From Anaerolineae bacterium (GTDB lineage Bacteria > Chloroflexota > Anaerolineae > 4572-78 > NAK82), in the NCBI GenBank assembly GCA_030597485.1, contig JAUVRU010000053.1:1-8678 (forward strand): a stretch of 8,678 nt of DNA, in the 5' to 3' direction. The translations under genes were made by a program, and so were the position numbers. The notes under the pieces are model-generated. The model was given only the letters and a program-made list of their open reading frames with translations, did not search any database and was not told the origin of the DNA. Below, piece after piece: positions 1 to 7,330 of the stretch (positions are counted from its first letter, which is position 1; each line of letters begins with the position of its first letter).

Positions 1-291
1 ACGGAGCCGCTGGAGACGGCCACCGTCGTTTTCGTGCACCTGCTGGACGAGCACGATCAACTGGTGTGGGGCGCTGACTCGCCGCCACTGGCTGATCTTC
101 ACCCTGTCTCAGCCTGGCAGCCGGGCCTCATCGTCGCCGATCCACGACTGATAGCACCTGGGGACCTGCCCCCGGGCGATTACACGCTGACCGTTGGCAT
201 GTACTACCCATCGTCTATGACCCGGCTGCCGGTTGTCGACGCCGACGGACACCGGACGAAGGACAACATCATCCGTCTCACCAGATTGGGT
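1..291 (+). repeat. Extracytoplasmic beta-rich C-terminal module, copy 1 (partial)
   Basis: Most of the module shared with the next two proteins is visible. Its landmarks appear in the same order as in the other copies: a (V/I)F(V/I)H strand, an acidic turn, a D-S-P-P-L element, a tryptophan plus P-G turn, a proline-rich turn before Y-x-L-x-x-G-(L/M)-Y, T-R-L-P and a final D-N-x-I strand. The N-terminal strands, including the L-x-L-x-W-R element, lie upstream of the window. The repetition is at protein level; the nucleotide sequences have diverged. Confidence 0.7.
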
Positions 292-300
292 CTTCCATAG
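1..300 (+). CDS. C-terminal end of a probable GT-C-like membrane protein (5'-truncated by the window)
   Basis: Reading frame 1 is open from the first base to the TAG at 298-300, giving 99 residues. The first ATG (base 34) lies inside a conserved strand, so the real start must be upstream of the window. The visible part is almost exactly one copy of the beta-rich module that ends the next two proteins. It contains VVFVHLLDE, then ADSPPLADLHP, a W-Q-P-G turn, LPPGDYTLTVGMYYP and TRLPVVDADG, and finishes IIRLTRLGLP. It is most like the last module of the next gene, where GLYHPQSLTRL corresponds to GMYYPSSMTRL here. By analogy with the two downstream proteins, the missing N-terminal part is probably a multispanning GT-C-like region with this tail on the outer face of the membrane. 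That is inference, because no membrane segment is in view. The gene and its neighbour may be tandem duplicates. Confidence 0.8.
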   Translation, partial: TEPLETATVVFVHLLDEHDQLVWGADSPPLADLHPVSAWQPGLIVADPRLIAPGDLPPGDYTLTVGMYYPSSMTRLPVVDADGHRTKDNIIRLTRLGLP

Positions 301-348
301 CGGCGGCACCCGCATCCGGCATCCTGCGGCCAGACGCGGACCATCCTT

Positions 349-378
349 TTGACAATCATCTGTTTGCAAGAGCATAAC
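349..378 (+). promoter_or_regulatory. Putative sigma70-type promoter for the membrane-protein operon
   Basis: A perfect -35 hexamer, TTGACA (349-354), is followed after 18 bases by CATAAC (373-378), which matches four of six positions of the TATAAT -10 consensus. It sits in the only non-coding gap before the operon. Transcription would be expected to begin around 384-387, nearly on the ATG at 387, so the message could be leaderless or have a leader of only a few bases. This fits the absence of any Shine-Dalgarno-like sequence in the bases before that ATG. Confidence 0.5.
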
Positions 379-386
379 ACAAACCA

Positions 387-3300
387 ATGACACACAGAAG
401 AGAGACAGTCCCAGGCTCCAAATCGCAGCACTCAAATGACAACGCCTCAGTCACGTTGTGGCGTCTGGCAGCTGGCCGACTTCGCCAACTGGACCCTGGC
501 CTGTTGTTGGCGATACTGCTGTCTCTCTTCGCCATCGTGCCTTTGCTGGCCCACGCCGGTCTGCCCAACACCGCCGACGGCCCCGTTCATTTGATGCGCC
601 AAGCGGAACTGAACCAGGCGTGGATGGACGGCATCCTCTACCCCCGCTGGGCACCCGACCTGGCCTACGGCCACGGCATGCCACTCTTCAACTACGCCCC
701 GCCGCTTTTGTATCACCTGAGCCAGACACTGCACTTGACCGGCCTGGCCCTTGACGATTCAATGAAGGGCACCGTCATGTTAATGATGGTGCTGTACAGC
801 GTCGGGATGTATCTCTTCGCCCGCGATCTGTTCGGCCCCCGAGCCGGTCTCCTGGCAGCGGCTGTCTACCTGTACGCCCCCTACCGGCTGCGTGAGGCGT
901 ACATCCAGGGAAACTATGGCCAGTTCTGCGGCCTGGCCTTCTACCCTCTCATCCTGTGGTCAGTCTACAGACTGGCAACCAGCAACCAGATGCGCTACCT
1001 GCTGCTGGCTGCCATCTCGCTGGCCGGCCTGCTGCTCAGTCACAACATCAGCGCTATGATCTTCGCCCCCCTGTTGGTGGCATACCTGGTATTCCTTCTG
1101 GTATTGACCACCAGAGCACCACAAGGTAGCCGGCCGGGATGGCAAAAGCAAGGTGCCGCCCCCTCATCCCTGACACGCGGGGCAGTCCTGGTTCGGTACC
1201 TGGCAGCGATAGGGCTGGGGATGGGCCTGGCTGCGTTTTTCTGGTTACCGGCCTTCGGCGAACGCCACATGATACGCCTGTCGGGCATCACCAGCGGCTT
1301 CTTTGATTTTCGTCACAATTTCATCACCCTGGCTGAGCTCCTGGCCCTGCCTCGCCCACTTGATCTGTCGGCCATCAACGCCCACTATCCGCTCAGCCTG
1401 GGGGTGGCCCAGGTGGTCAGCGCCGCTTTGGCTATGCTGGGTCTGGTGGTCTACGCCATACGTAACGCCAGCAGTCGCATCCGTTCGGAGGCAGGTAATG
1501 TATCATCACTTGCCATCGGCCACACACTCTTCTTTGCCCTGGCCTTTGCAGCCTACGCGTTCCTGACACTGCCCCAATCCCGCTTCGTGTGGGAGAGTGT
1601 GCCCATGCTGAGCCTGGCCGAGTTTCCCTGGCGGCTTCTGGGCCCGGCAATCCTGTCCGCCGCTGTGCTGGCCGGCGCCGCGGTCTATCTTCTGGAAAGG
1701 ATAACACTTCGCAGCAATCTACGCGGTGCCCCGAATTGGATCACGGCCATCGGGCTGTGCCTGATCATAGCAGTCAATCTGGTCTACCTCTTCCCCGTGC
1801 AATTCATCCCCTGGGGAACACCCTCACCCGTGGACGTGATGGCCTATGAGATCGAATCCGAAGCCATCGGCACCACCAGCACCGGCGAATTCCTGCCCCG
1901 CCGGGCCGACCGTTACCCATCCCCCGAAACCTTGGCCCCGCCTCCGTGCACGGACGGAGGAAGACAGACGGACTGCCGCTTCGATCAGATTCCATCCCGC
2001 CTGGACCCGGCTTCACTCCCCGAAGGGGGCCTCACCGCCACCATGTCACATACCGCCCGCCGGACGCTGATGACCGTCCACAGTCCGGCCGCCTTCCCGG
2101 CCACCTTCCGGGCGCTGTACTGGCCTGGCTGGAAGGTATTCATCAGAGCGGCCCAGGCAGCACCTTCAGATGGCTGGCACCGGATAGACGACGTCCAGAT
2201 AACCCGACCCGATGGCCTGATCCGGGCCAATCTGCCGGCTGGGGAGTATCAGGTCAAGTTGCAGCTGTCCGCGACACCCATTCGCCGGACAGCAACGGTC
2301 ATCTCTGTCATGTCGTTGGTGGCTCTGGGCGGGCTGGCCCTGGCCGCGATGTGGCATCGTGGCAAACCCGGACGTCGCGCCCGCGCCTCTGCACCCGCCG
2401 GCCGGCATCGGTTTCCCGAGCGGCCGGCGATGGCTATCGGCGTCGTCATCGTCGCCAGCCTTCTGCTCACCCGTCCGATGGCCAGCTGGTTCCGGGCCCA
2501 GTCACCTCCCGGTACGGTTCAGCATGCCCAGTACACCTCGCGGGTCTCATTCGGTGACCAGGTCCAGCTGCTGGCGTTTGACCTGCTGACGTGCCCATCG
2601 TGGCTGCCCGACAGGCTGTGCCCCCAACCGGCACCTGACCCATCCCCATCAACCGGCCTGCCTCGGATTCAGGTCAGGGCGGGACACTCGCTTCCTGTCG
2701 TCCTCTATTGGCAGGCACTGGCTCCGCTGAGCGCCAACTACCGCGTGTTCGTCCATCTCGACGCGCCCAACGGACAGACCTATGCCAGCACCGACGAGCT
2801 CAACCCGGCAGACATCCCCACCTCCGCCTGGCCACCGGCGCTCTATCTGCGCAACCCGCTGACAATAGCACTGCCCCAAGACCTGCCGCCTATCCGTTAC
2901 ACGTTGACCACCGGGCTGTACGATCACCACACCGGAACGCGTTTGCCGGTAACCGGCTGCGACGGCTGCGACACGGCGGGCGGGGGTGCGACCCCGGATT
3001 CCGGGGCGGGGTCCGCCGAAGTGCCAATAGATGCCCTGCCCCTGGCCCACGTGTGGGTATTGCCGGCCAGACCGATGAAGGAAAGCGACATCCTCCATCC
3101 ACTCAACTACCGCCTGGGAGACGATATTACCCTGCTCGGCTACCAGCTGGAGCCTCCCCCATCGGAACCGGCGCTAACCGGTCAGGGGGACACGCAGCTC
3201 ACGCTATACTGGCGCACCCAAGGCCCGCTGGCGACCAGCTACACCGTCTTCATCCACGCTGTGGACGCCGATGGCACGATTCTGGCCCAATTCGACGCAC

Positions 3301-3509
3301 CGCCGCTGGACGGTCTCTACCCGACCGACGCGTGGTTACAAGGCCAGCTGATTGCTGATGTCCACCCCGTCACGTTGCCGCCAGGAACGGCGTATCTGGC
3401 AATTGGGTTGTACCACCCCCAGAGCTTGACCCGTCTGGCCATAGCCGACGCAAACGGCAAGACGCTGACCGACAATACGATTCATCTGAGAGTGGCCAAT
3501 GACCGCTAG
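387..3509 (+). CDS. PTPS-related (GT-C-like) multispanning membrane protein with two C-terminal beta modules
   Basis: The protein has 1040 residues. It resembles the '6-pyruvoyl-tetrahydropterin synthase related' membrane family, whose members look like GT-C glycosyltransferases using polyprenyl-phosphate sugars. Residues 38-58 form the first membrane helix. They are followed by an outer loop with TADGPVHLM (Asp64, the likely equivalent of the GT-C acidic residue), an R-W-A-P-D-L-A-Y-G-H-G stretch and NYAPPLLYHLS near 103-112. About nine further helices follow between 125 and 471, with APYRL at 164-168 and EFPWRLLG at 412-419. A soluble outer domain (about 472-630) contains LYWPGWKVF near 577-585, as in YfhO-type proteins. 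Two more helices (about 634-655 and 680-697) flank a very basic, presumably cytoplasmic loop and bring the tail back outside, where residues 720-892 and 908-1037 form two copies of the shared module. ATG 387 is the first possible ATG after an in-frame TAA at 375. Its stop overlaps the next gene by 11 bases. The substrate is unknown. The enzymatic role is inferred from the family; the name reflects only a historic similarity and does not mean pterin synthesis. Confidence 0.85.
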   Translation: MTHRRETVPGSKSQHSNDNASVTLWRLAAGRLRQLDPGLLLAILLSLFAIVPLLAHAGLPNTADGPVHLMRQAELNQAWMDGILYPRWAPDLAYGHGMPLFNYAPPLLYHLSQTLHLTGLALDDSMKGTVMLMMVLYSVGMYLFARDLFGPRAGLLAAAVYLYAPYRLREAYIQGNYGQFCGLAFYPLILWSVYRLATSNQMRYLLLAAISLAGLLLSHNISAMIFAPLLVAYLVFLLVLTTRAPQGSRPGWQKQGAAPSSLTRGAVLVRYLAAIGLGMGLAAFFWLPAFGERHMIRLSGITSGFFDFRHNFITLAELLALPRPLDLSAINAHYPLSLGVAQVVSAALAMLGLVVYAIRNASSRIRSEAGNVSSLAIGHTLFFALAFAAYAFLTLPQSRFVWESVPMLSLAEFPWRLLGPAILSAAVLAGAAVYLLERITLRSNLRGAPNWITAIGLCLIIAVNLVYLFPVQFIPWGTPSPVDVMAYEIESEAIGTTSTGEFLPRRADRYPSPETLAPPPCTDGGRQTDCRFDQIPSRLDPASLPEGGLTATMSHTARRTLMTVHSPAAFPATFRALYWPGWKVFIRAAQAAPSDGWHRIDDVQITRPDGLIRANLPAGEYQVKLQLSATPIRRTATVISVMSLVALGGLALAAMWHRGKPGRRARASAPAGRHRFPERPAMAIGVVIVASLLLTRPMASWFRAQSPPGTVQHAQYTSRVSFGDQVQLLAFDLLTCPSWLPDRLCPQPAPDPSPSTGLPRIQVRAGHSLPVVLYWQALAPLSANYRVFVHLDAPNGQTYASTDELNPADIPTSAWPPALYLRNPLTIALPQDLPPIRYTLTTGLYDHHTGTRLPVTGCDGCDTAGGGATPDSGAGSAEVPIDALPLAHVWVLPARPMKESDILHPLNYRLGDDITLLGYQLEPPPSEPALTGQGDTQLTLYWRTQGPLATSYTVFIHAVDADGTILAQFDAPPLDGLYPTDAWLQGQLIADVHPVTLPPGTAYLAIGLYHPQSLTRLAIADANGKTLTDNTIHLRVANDR
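2544..3062 (+). repeat. Beta-rich module, copy 2 (first of a tandem pair, with insertions)
   Basis: Residues about 720-892 of the 1040-residue protein form the first of two tandem modules. Landmarks are FGDQVQLLAF, LPVVLYWQAL, NYRVFVHLDAPNG, a tryptophan-proline turn near 815, YTLTTGLYDHHTGTRLPV and a final LPLAHVWV strand. The copy is larger than the others. It has a Cys- and Pro-rich insertion after the first strand (Cys736, Cys745) and a Gly/Asp-rich insertion with a C-D-G-C pair (Cys858, Cys861) before the last strand. The latter is encoded by an unusually GC-rich stretch around 2958-3020. Confidence 0.7.
3108..3497 (+). repeat. Beta-rich module, copy 3 (second of the tandem pair)
   Basis: Residues about 908-1037 contain YRLGDDITLLGYQLE, then TQLTLYWRTQGP, SYTVFIHAVDADG, APPLDGLYPTDAW, a GQLIAD strand, LPPGTAYLAIGLYHP and a final DNTIHLRV strand. 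It is a compact, complete copy with no insertions and can serve as the reference for the module. It is closest to the fragment at the left edge of the window and to the copy in the downstream gene. Confidence 0.75.
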
Positions 3510-5856
3510 ATTGCTGCCCTTGCTCGTAGTGGTCTTTCTCCTGGCGGCTGTCCTTACCACCTATCCCCTCTGCCTGCACCTGGCCGAGGCGGTGCCCGGT
3601 GACATTGGCGATCCCCTGCTCAACGCCTGGATTCTGGCATGGGACGCACACGCGTTGCTGACCGATCCGCTTCACCTGTTCGATGCCAACATCTTCTACC
3701 CGCTGCCCAACACGCTGGCCTACTCAGAGCACATGCTGTCGACCGCCTGCCTGGTGATGCCGCTGCAAACCATCACCGGCGAACCGCTGGTCGCGCATAA
3801 TCTGAGTCTGCTGTTCAGCTTTGTGCTGGCCGGCCTGGGAATGTACCTGCTCGTCTTGCGTTGGACGCACCAACGCGGCGCCGCTGTTGTGGCCGCCACG
3901 GTGTTCGCCTTTGCCCCCTACCGGCTGGCGGCCATCTCCCACCTGCAATTGCTGACAGTGGGTTGGCTGCCGTTCAGCCTGTTGGCGCTCGACTGGCTCT
4001 TGGACGAGGGAAGGCACGACCGGGACGGGAGACGGCCAGCGGCCCGCTGGTGGACACCGGCGTTACTGTTTGTTTTGTTCACCACTTTGCAGGTTATGTC
4101 AAGTTGGTATCTGGCTGTTTTCTCTGCACTGGTCCTGGGGATATACACCGCCTCCTGGCTGATATTCACAACGGGCCAACGGATCGCAATTCGTCGGGGG
4201 ACAGAAGCCAGACCTACCGGCACTCGTTCTCTGCTGCCATTGGCCGCATCGGCCCTGTTGGTGGCCGCATTGAGTCTGCCTGTGGCTATCCCGTATCTGG
4301 GCCTGCTAACTCAGTTGCAGGCAGCTCGCACCCCGGAACTCGTTGCTTCCCTGGCCGCTCAGCCCACCGATTTCCTGGCCGCCGCGCCGTCCTCACGTTT
4401 CCTCGGACCGCTGACCCAGCCCCTGCGAGAGCGTCCAGGATTCACCGAGGAGAATACGCTCTACGTGGGCGGTGTGGCATTGCTTCTGGCTCTGGCGGGA
4501 CTGGCTCTGTCCTGGCGTGGCCCATGTCACCGCACCCCCGCAAAGACCGACGACCGCTGGCGGCTGGTGGCGTTGGCGACCATCCTGCTCCTCTCCACGG
4601 TGCTGACATTTGCCGGGGCATACCTGGCGCTGGTCAGAGTTTTTCCCCTGATGAGCGTGGTTCGCGTGCCCTCCCGCTGGATCATACCGGCCACATTCGC
4701 CATAGCCGCGCTGGCCGGTTATGGTGTTGCCTGTCTGCAAACACGTCTCAACGATCACCTCTCAGAGCGTCGCAGTCCCACCGGCCGCAACCGTCGGCGA
4801 ACGGAAAGGCGCTTGCCACCTGCGGTCTGCCGGTACGCACCCCCGGTTTTTGTGTGTCTGCTGAGCCTGCTGGTGGTTGCCGAGTCGTTTTCCGCGCCGC
4901 TACCGCTGGCCCTGGTCGGGACGACGGCCGACCTGCCACCGGTCTACCCCGCAATGCGCCAACACGCTGCTATCACGTCTTCGGCCACCTGGGCTGCCAT
5001 CGAATTGCCGATGCACGTGGCGCCTGAGCCAGAGTATCCGGAAACGAAACGTATGATCGCCAGCCAGCTGGGTTGGTGGGGACTGGTGAACGGCTACAGC
5101 GGTTTCACTCCGGAACGCCAGATGGCACTGGCTGACCAGATGGCTGGATTCCCCTCCCAGCGTGCCATGGCTGCCCTGCGGGAGCTGGGCGCAACCGGTG
5201 TCCGCTATCTCATCGTCCACCCCAGCGAATCGCCCTTGAATGGGGAGCGGTGGCACAGGCAGGACCGCTGGCAGGTGGAGCGACAGACCACGCTGTTGCC
5301 CCTGGGCCAGTTTGGCGCCGATGACCTGTACCTCATCAATCCCTATGGAGACAGTCTGATCACGGACCCGTCCGTCGCCACCGATCCCTACTGGTCAGCC
5401 CACGCCCCCCGCCAGGTGATGTTTCGCTTTGAGCTGCCGAGTGCCGGCTCCGAGGTTCAGCTGCTGGCCTACGTGCTGGAGCCAGCTATGCCTGATGGCA
5501 AAGCAGCGCTGGACGGCTCACCATTTACTGACCTGACAAGACTGACCCTGTTCTGGCGGGCGAACGCTCGCCCCAACACCAGCTACACGGTTTTCGTGCA
5601 CAGTCTGAACGCTGACGGCCAGATGGTCGGCCAGTCGGACAGCCCACCCCTCTCCAATCATTATCCCACCACCGGCTGGCTCCCGGGCCAGATCGTGCAG
5701 GACAGCCACTTGGTGCCCACCGGCCACCACTCCGTCATTGGGCTGTACGACCCGACTACCGGCACTCGCCTGCCCGCGTTTGCTGATGACGGCACGCGCC
5801 TGGGTGACGACGCCGTGCCCATAAGCGTGCCAGCATTCGATCCGGACGGTCCCTGA
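3499..5856 (+). CDS. GT-C-like multispanning membrane protein with one C-terminal beta module
   Basis: The protein has 785 residues and about 10-11 membrane helices. Helix 1 (about 5-24) is followed by an outer loop GDIGDPLLNAWILAW, with Asp35 and Asp38 as candidate catalytic or metal-binding acids, and then NIFYPLPNTLAYSEH, typical of a large group of uncharacterised bacterial GT-C-like proteins. Other marks are FAPYRLAAISHLQLL (138-152) and VVRVPSRW (387-394). A very basic cytoplasmic loop (about 414-446) leads to the last helix (about 448-465). The rest is extracytoplasmic: a mixed domain with ELGATGVRYLIVH (562-574) and a shared beta module (about 648-778). The ATG lies inside the previous gene (11-base overlap) with only a weak purine-rich GAGAG at 3488-3492 before it, which suggests translational coupling. 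The APYRL motif is shared with the upstream protein, supporting common ancestry. A glycosyl-transfer role is likely but unproven, and the substrate cannot be told. Confidence 0.82.
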   Translation: MTARLLPLLVVVFLLAAVLTTYPLCLHLAEAVPGDIGDPLLNAWILAWDAHALLTDPLHLFDANIFYPLPNTLAYSEHMLSTACLVMPLQTITGEPLVAHNLSLLFSFVLAGLGMYLLVLRWTHQRGAAVVAATVFAFAPYRLAAISHLQLLTVGWLPFSLLALDWLLDEGRHDRDGRRPAARWWTPALLFVLFTTLQVMSSWYLAVFSALVLGIYTASWLIFTTGQRIAIRRGTEARPTGTRSLLPLAASALLVAALSLPVAIPYLGLLTQLQAARTPELVASLAAQPTDFLAAAPSSRFLGPLTQPLRERPGFTEENTLYVGGVALLLALAGLALSWRGPCHRTPAKTDDRWRLVALATILLLSTVLTFAGAYLALVRVFPLMSVVRVPSRWIIPATFAIAALAGYGVACLQTRLNDHLSERRSPTGRNRRRTERRLPPAVCRYAPPVFVCLLSLLVVAESFSAPLPLALVGTTADLPPVYPAMRQHAAITSSATWAAIELPMHVAPEPEYPETKRMIASQLGWWGLVNGYSGFTPERQMALADQMAGFPSQRAMAALRELGATGVRYLIVHPSESPLNGERWHRQDRWQVERQTTLLPLGQFGADDLYLINPYGDSLITDPSVATDPYWSAHAPRQVMFRFELPSAGSEVQLLAYVLEPAMPDGKAALDGSPFTDLTRLTLFWRANARPNTSYTVFVHSLNADGQMVGQSDSPPLSNHYPTTGWLPGQIVQDSHLVPTGHHSVIGLYDPTTGTRLPAFADDGTRLGDDAVPISVPAFDPDGP
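5440..5832 (+). repeat. Beta-rich module, copy 4
   Basis: Residues about 648-778 of the 785-residue protein repeat the module. Landmarks are SEVQLLAYVLE, TRLTLFWRANARP, SYTVFVHSLNADGQ, SDSPPLSNHYPTTGW, a LPGQIVQD strand, HHSVIGLYDPTTGTRLP and a final DDAVPISVP strand. It has no Cys-bearing insertion. Its presence in a protein whose membrane region differs from that of the upstream gene suggests the module is a portable outer-face domain rather than part of the transferase core. Confidence 0.75.
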
Positions 5857-5879
5857 CGCATGGTCTCGTCCTCTCACCC

Positions 5880-5883
5880 GGAG
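5880..5883 (+). promoter_or_regulatory. Shine-Dalgarno site of the MFS gene
   Basis: GGAG lies 11 bases before the ATG at 5895, a slightly long but usable spacing. It favours that ATG over the nearby ATG at 5860, which is in another frame. There is no recognisable promoter in the 38-base gap, so the MFS gene is probably read from the upstream transcript. Confidence 0.45.
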
Positions 5884-5894
5884 TTGCGACGCCA

Positions 5895-7259
5895 ATGATC
5901 CTGACCAAACTGGGCGCAGCTGCCTGGCGCCGCTTGTTGCTTCTCGACCGGCCGGTTCCCCCCCGCAGGGATGCCGAGATCGAAGCTGAGGTAGAACGTT
6001 ACTTCACCTGGAACTTCACCGTCAACCTGCTGGACGGAACAGCCTTCTGGATAGGGTTGAGCTTCATTTCCGTAAGCACCATCGTGCCCCTGTTCGTCAG
6101 CAAGCTGACGCTCAACCCCCTGCTAATCGGTTTGGTGGCGGTCATCGGCCAGGCCGGTTGGAACCTGCCCCAGATCTTCACCGCCGGCTACACCGAGCGG
6201 TTGGCCCGCAAGAAGCCGGCGGTAGTGAACCTGGGGCTCTTCCTGGAGAGAGTCCCCGCATGGTTATGGCCACTGGCCGCCCTGCTGGCGCTCCGGTCTC
6301 CAACCTTGGCATTGGTCGTTTTCTTCGTAGGGTACGCGTGGCACCACGTGGGAGCGGGACTGATCGCGCCAGCCTGGCAAGACCTGATCGCCGTCTGTTT
6401 TCCGGTGAACCGGCGCGGCCGATTCTGGGGATCCACCACGTTCATCGGCACCGCCCTGGGAACCATAGGTGCTTTGGGAGCCAGTTGGCTGCTGAAAACC
6501 TATCCGTTCCCCACCAATTTCGTCTACATTTTCCTGATTGCTGCCATAGCCATCGCCGTCAGCTGGATCTTCATCTCGCTGACACGAGAGCCGGTCCGGC
6601 CGCCGGTGCCAAACCCGCATCCCGATGCCCAATTGAGAGCCAGGCTGCCGCGCATTTTACGTCAGGATGCCAATTTCCGGCGCTTTCTTACAGCCCGCCT
6701 GTTGCTGGCCTGGGGAAGCATGGGGGCAGCGTTCGTGACCGTGTCGGCCGTACAGCGCTGGCATGTGCCGGATGGCACGGTCGGCTTGTACACAGTCGCA
6801 TTGCTGGTGGGGCAGTCCAGTGGCAATCTGTTTGCCGGATGGCTGGCGGACCGCCGGGGGCACAAGGTCTGCCTCGAGATCAGCAGCATTGCCTCAGTGG
6901 TGGCGTTCGCGCTGGCCTGGCTGGCCCCGTCACCGGCGTGGTACTACGCCGTGTTCGCGTTCTGGGGATTCTCGCTGGGCACGACCATCGTCTCTGCCAT
7001 TCTGATCGCGCTGGAGTTTGCCCCACCGGCCCAACGACCGACCTATGTCGGCATAGCCAACACCTCGGTGGGACTGGTATACGCCCTGGCCCCTCTGGTC
7101 GGCGCCGGGCTGGCCGCACTTGGCTATGGTTGGGTGTTCGCTTTGAGCGCAGTCGCCAGCCTGTTGGCCTGGGTGATCTACCGCTGGCGAGTTCGGGATC
7201 CCCGCTGGCAGCCAGAGTCCTCCCACGGGCCAAATCCTCCAGCTGAGGACGCCACATGA
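5895..7259 (+). CDS. Major facilitator superfamily (MFS) transporter
   Basis: The protein has 454 residues, a usual length for a 12-helix MFS carrier of the inner membrane. A cytoplasmic N-terminus of about 40 residues precedes the first helix. The loop between helices 2 and 3 is GYTERLARKKP (98-108), a degenerate motif A. The equivalent loop in the second half is GWLADRRGHKVCL (315-327), a canonical motif A (G-x-L-A-D-R-x-G-x-K). The central cytoplasmic loop (about 230-262) is charged and joins the two six-helix halves. The C-terminus is short, hydrophilic and proline-rich. The gene follows the GT-C-like gene by 38 bases in the same direction and probably belongs to the same transcription unit. 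The substrate cannot be read from the sequence. A role in moving a sugar, lipid precursor or drug-like compound is possible, and co-transcription with surface-glycan genes is the only hint. Confidence 0.9.
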   Translation: MILTKLGAAAWRRLLLLDRPVPPRRDAEIEAEVERYFTWNFTVNLLDGTAFWIGLSFISVSTIVPLFVSKLTLNPLLIGLVAVIGQAGWNLPQIFTAGYTERLARKKPAVVNLGLFLERVPAWLWPLAALLALRSPTLALVVFFVGYAWHHVGAGLIAPAWQDLIAVCFPVNRRGRFWGSTTFIGTALGTIGALGASWLLKTYPFPTNFVYIFLIAAIAIAVSWIFISLTREPVRPPVPNPHPDAQLRARLPRILRQDANFRRFLTARLLLAWGSMGAAFVTVSAVQRWHVPDGTVGLYTVALLVGQSSGNLFAGWLADRRGHKVCLEISSIASVVAFALAWLAPSPAWYYAVFAFWGFSLGTTIVSAILIALEFAPPAQRPTYVGIANTSVGLVYALAPLVGAGLAALGYGWVFALSAVASLLAWVIYRWRVRDPRWQPESSHGPNPPAEDAT

Positions 7260-7313
7260 TTCAGCAGGCAGCGAGAACTCCATCGCGTAGGTGACATCCG
7301 ACGACACCACGGT

Positions 7314-7330
7314 ACCATTGCCCAAATGGT
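7314..7330. promoter_or_regulatory. Inverted repeat ACCATT-N5-AATGGT, possible operator
   Basis: A perfect 6-base inverted repeat, ACCATT and AATGGT separated by GCCCA, lies in the gap between the MFS and peptidase genes. It overlaps the proposed -35 hexamer of the peptidase promoter, which is where a repressor or activator could bind. There is no following T-run, so it does not look like a terminator. Repeats of this size can arise by chance. Confidence 0.3.

Noticed and set aside
310..350. CCGCA/TGCGG inverted repeat (310-329) with a TTTT at 347-350, as a terminator of the first gene
   Set aside because: The stem is only five pairs with a 10-base loop, and the T-run is 17 bases away and only four long. 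Those T residues also form part of the better-supported -35 element.
387..3509. Literal reading of the PTPS-related name as a pterin biosynthesis enzyme
   Set aside because: The protein is a large multispanning membrane protein without the zinc-binding His triad of 6-pyruvoyl-tetrahydropterin synthase. The family name reflects a weak historical similarity.
3861..5027. 388-residue open frame on the + strand inside the 785-residue protein
   Set aside because: Its translation is rich in Arg, Gly, Pro and His with no membrane or domain pattern, whereas the overlapping frame gives a coherent multispanning protein. It is a high-GC shadow frame.
6158..7246. 362-residue + strand open frame inside the MFS gene
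   Set aside because: It is an out-of-frame shadow with composition typical of GC-rich shadows. The MFS frame carries both motif A loops and all the expected helices.
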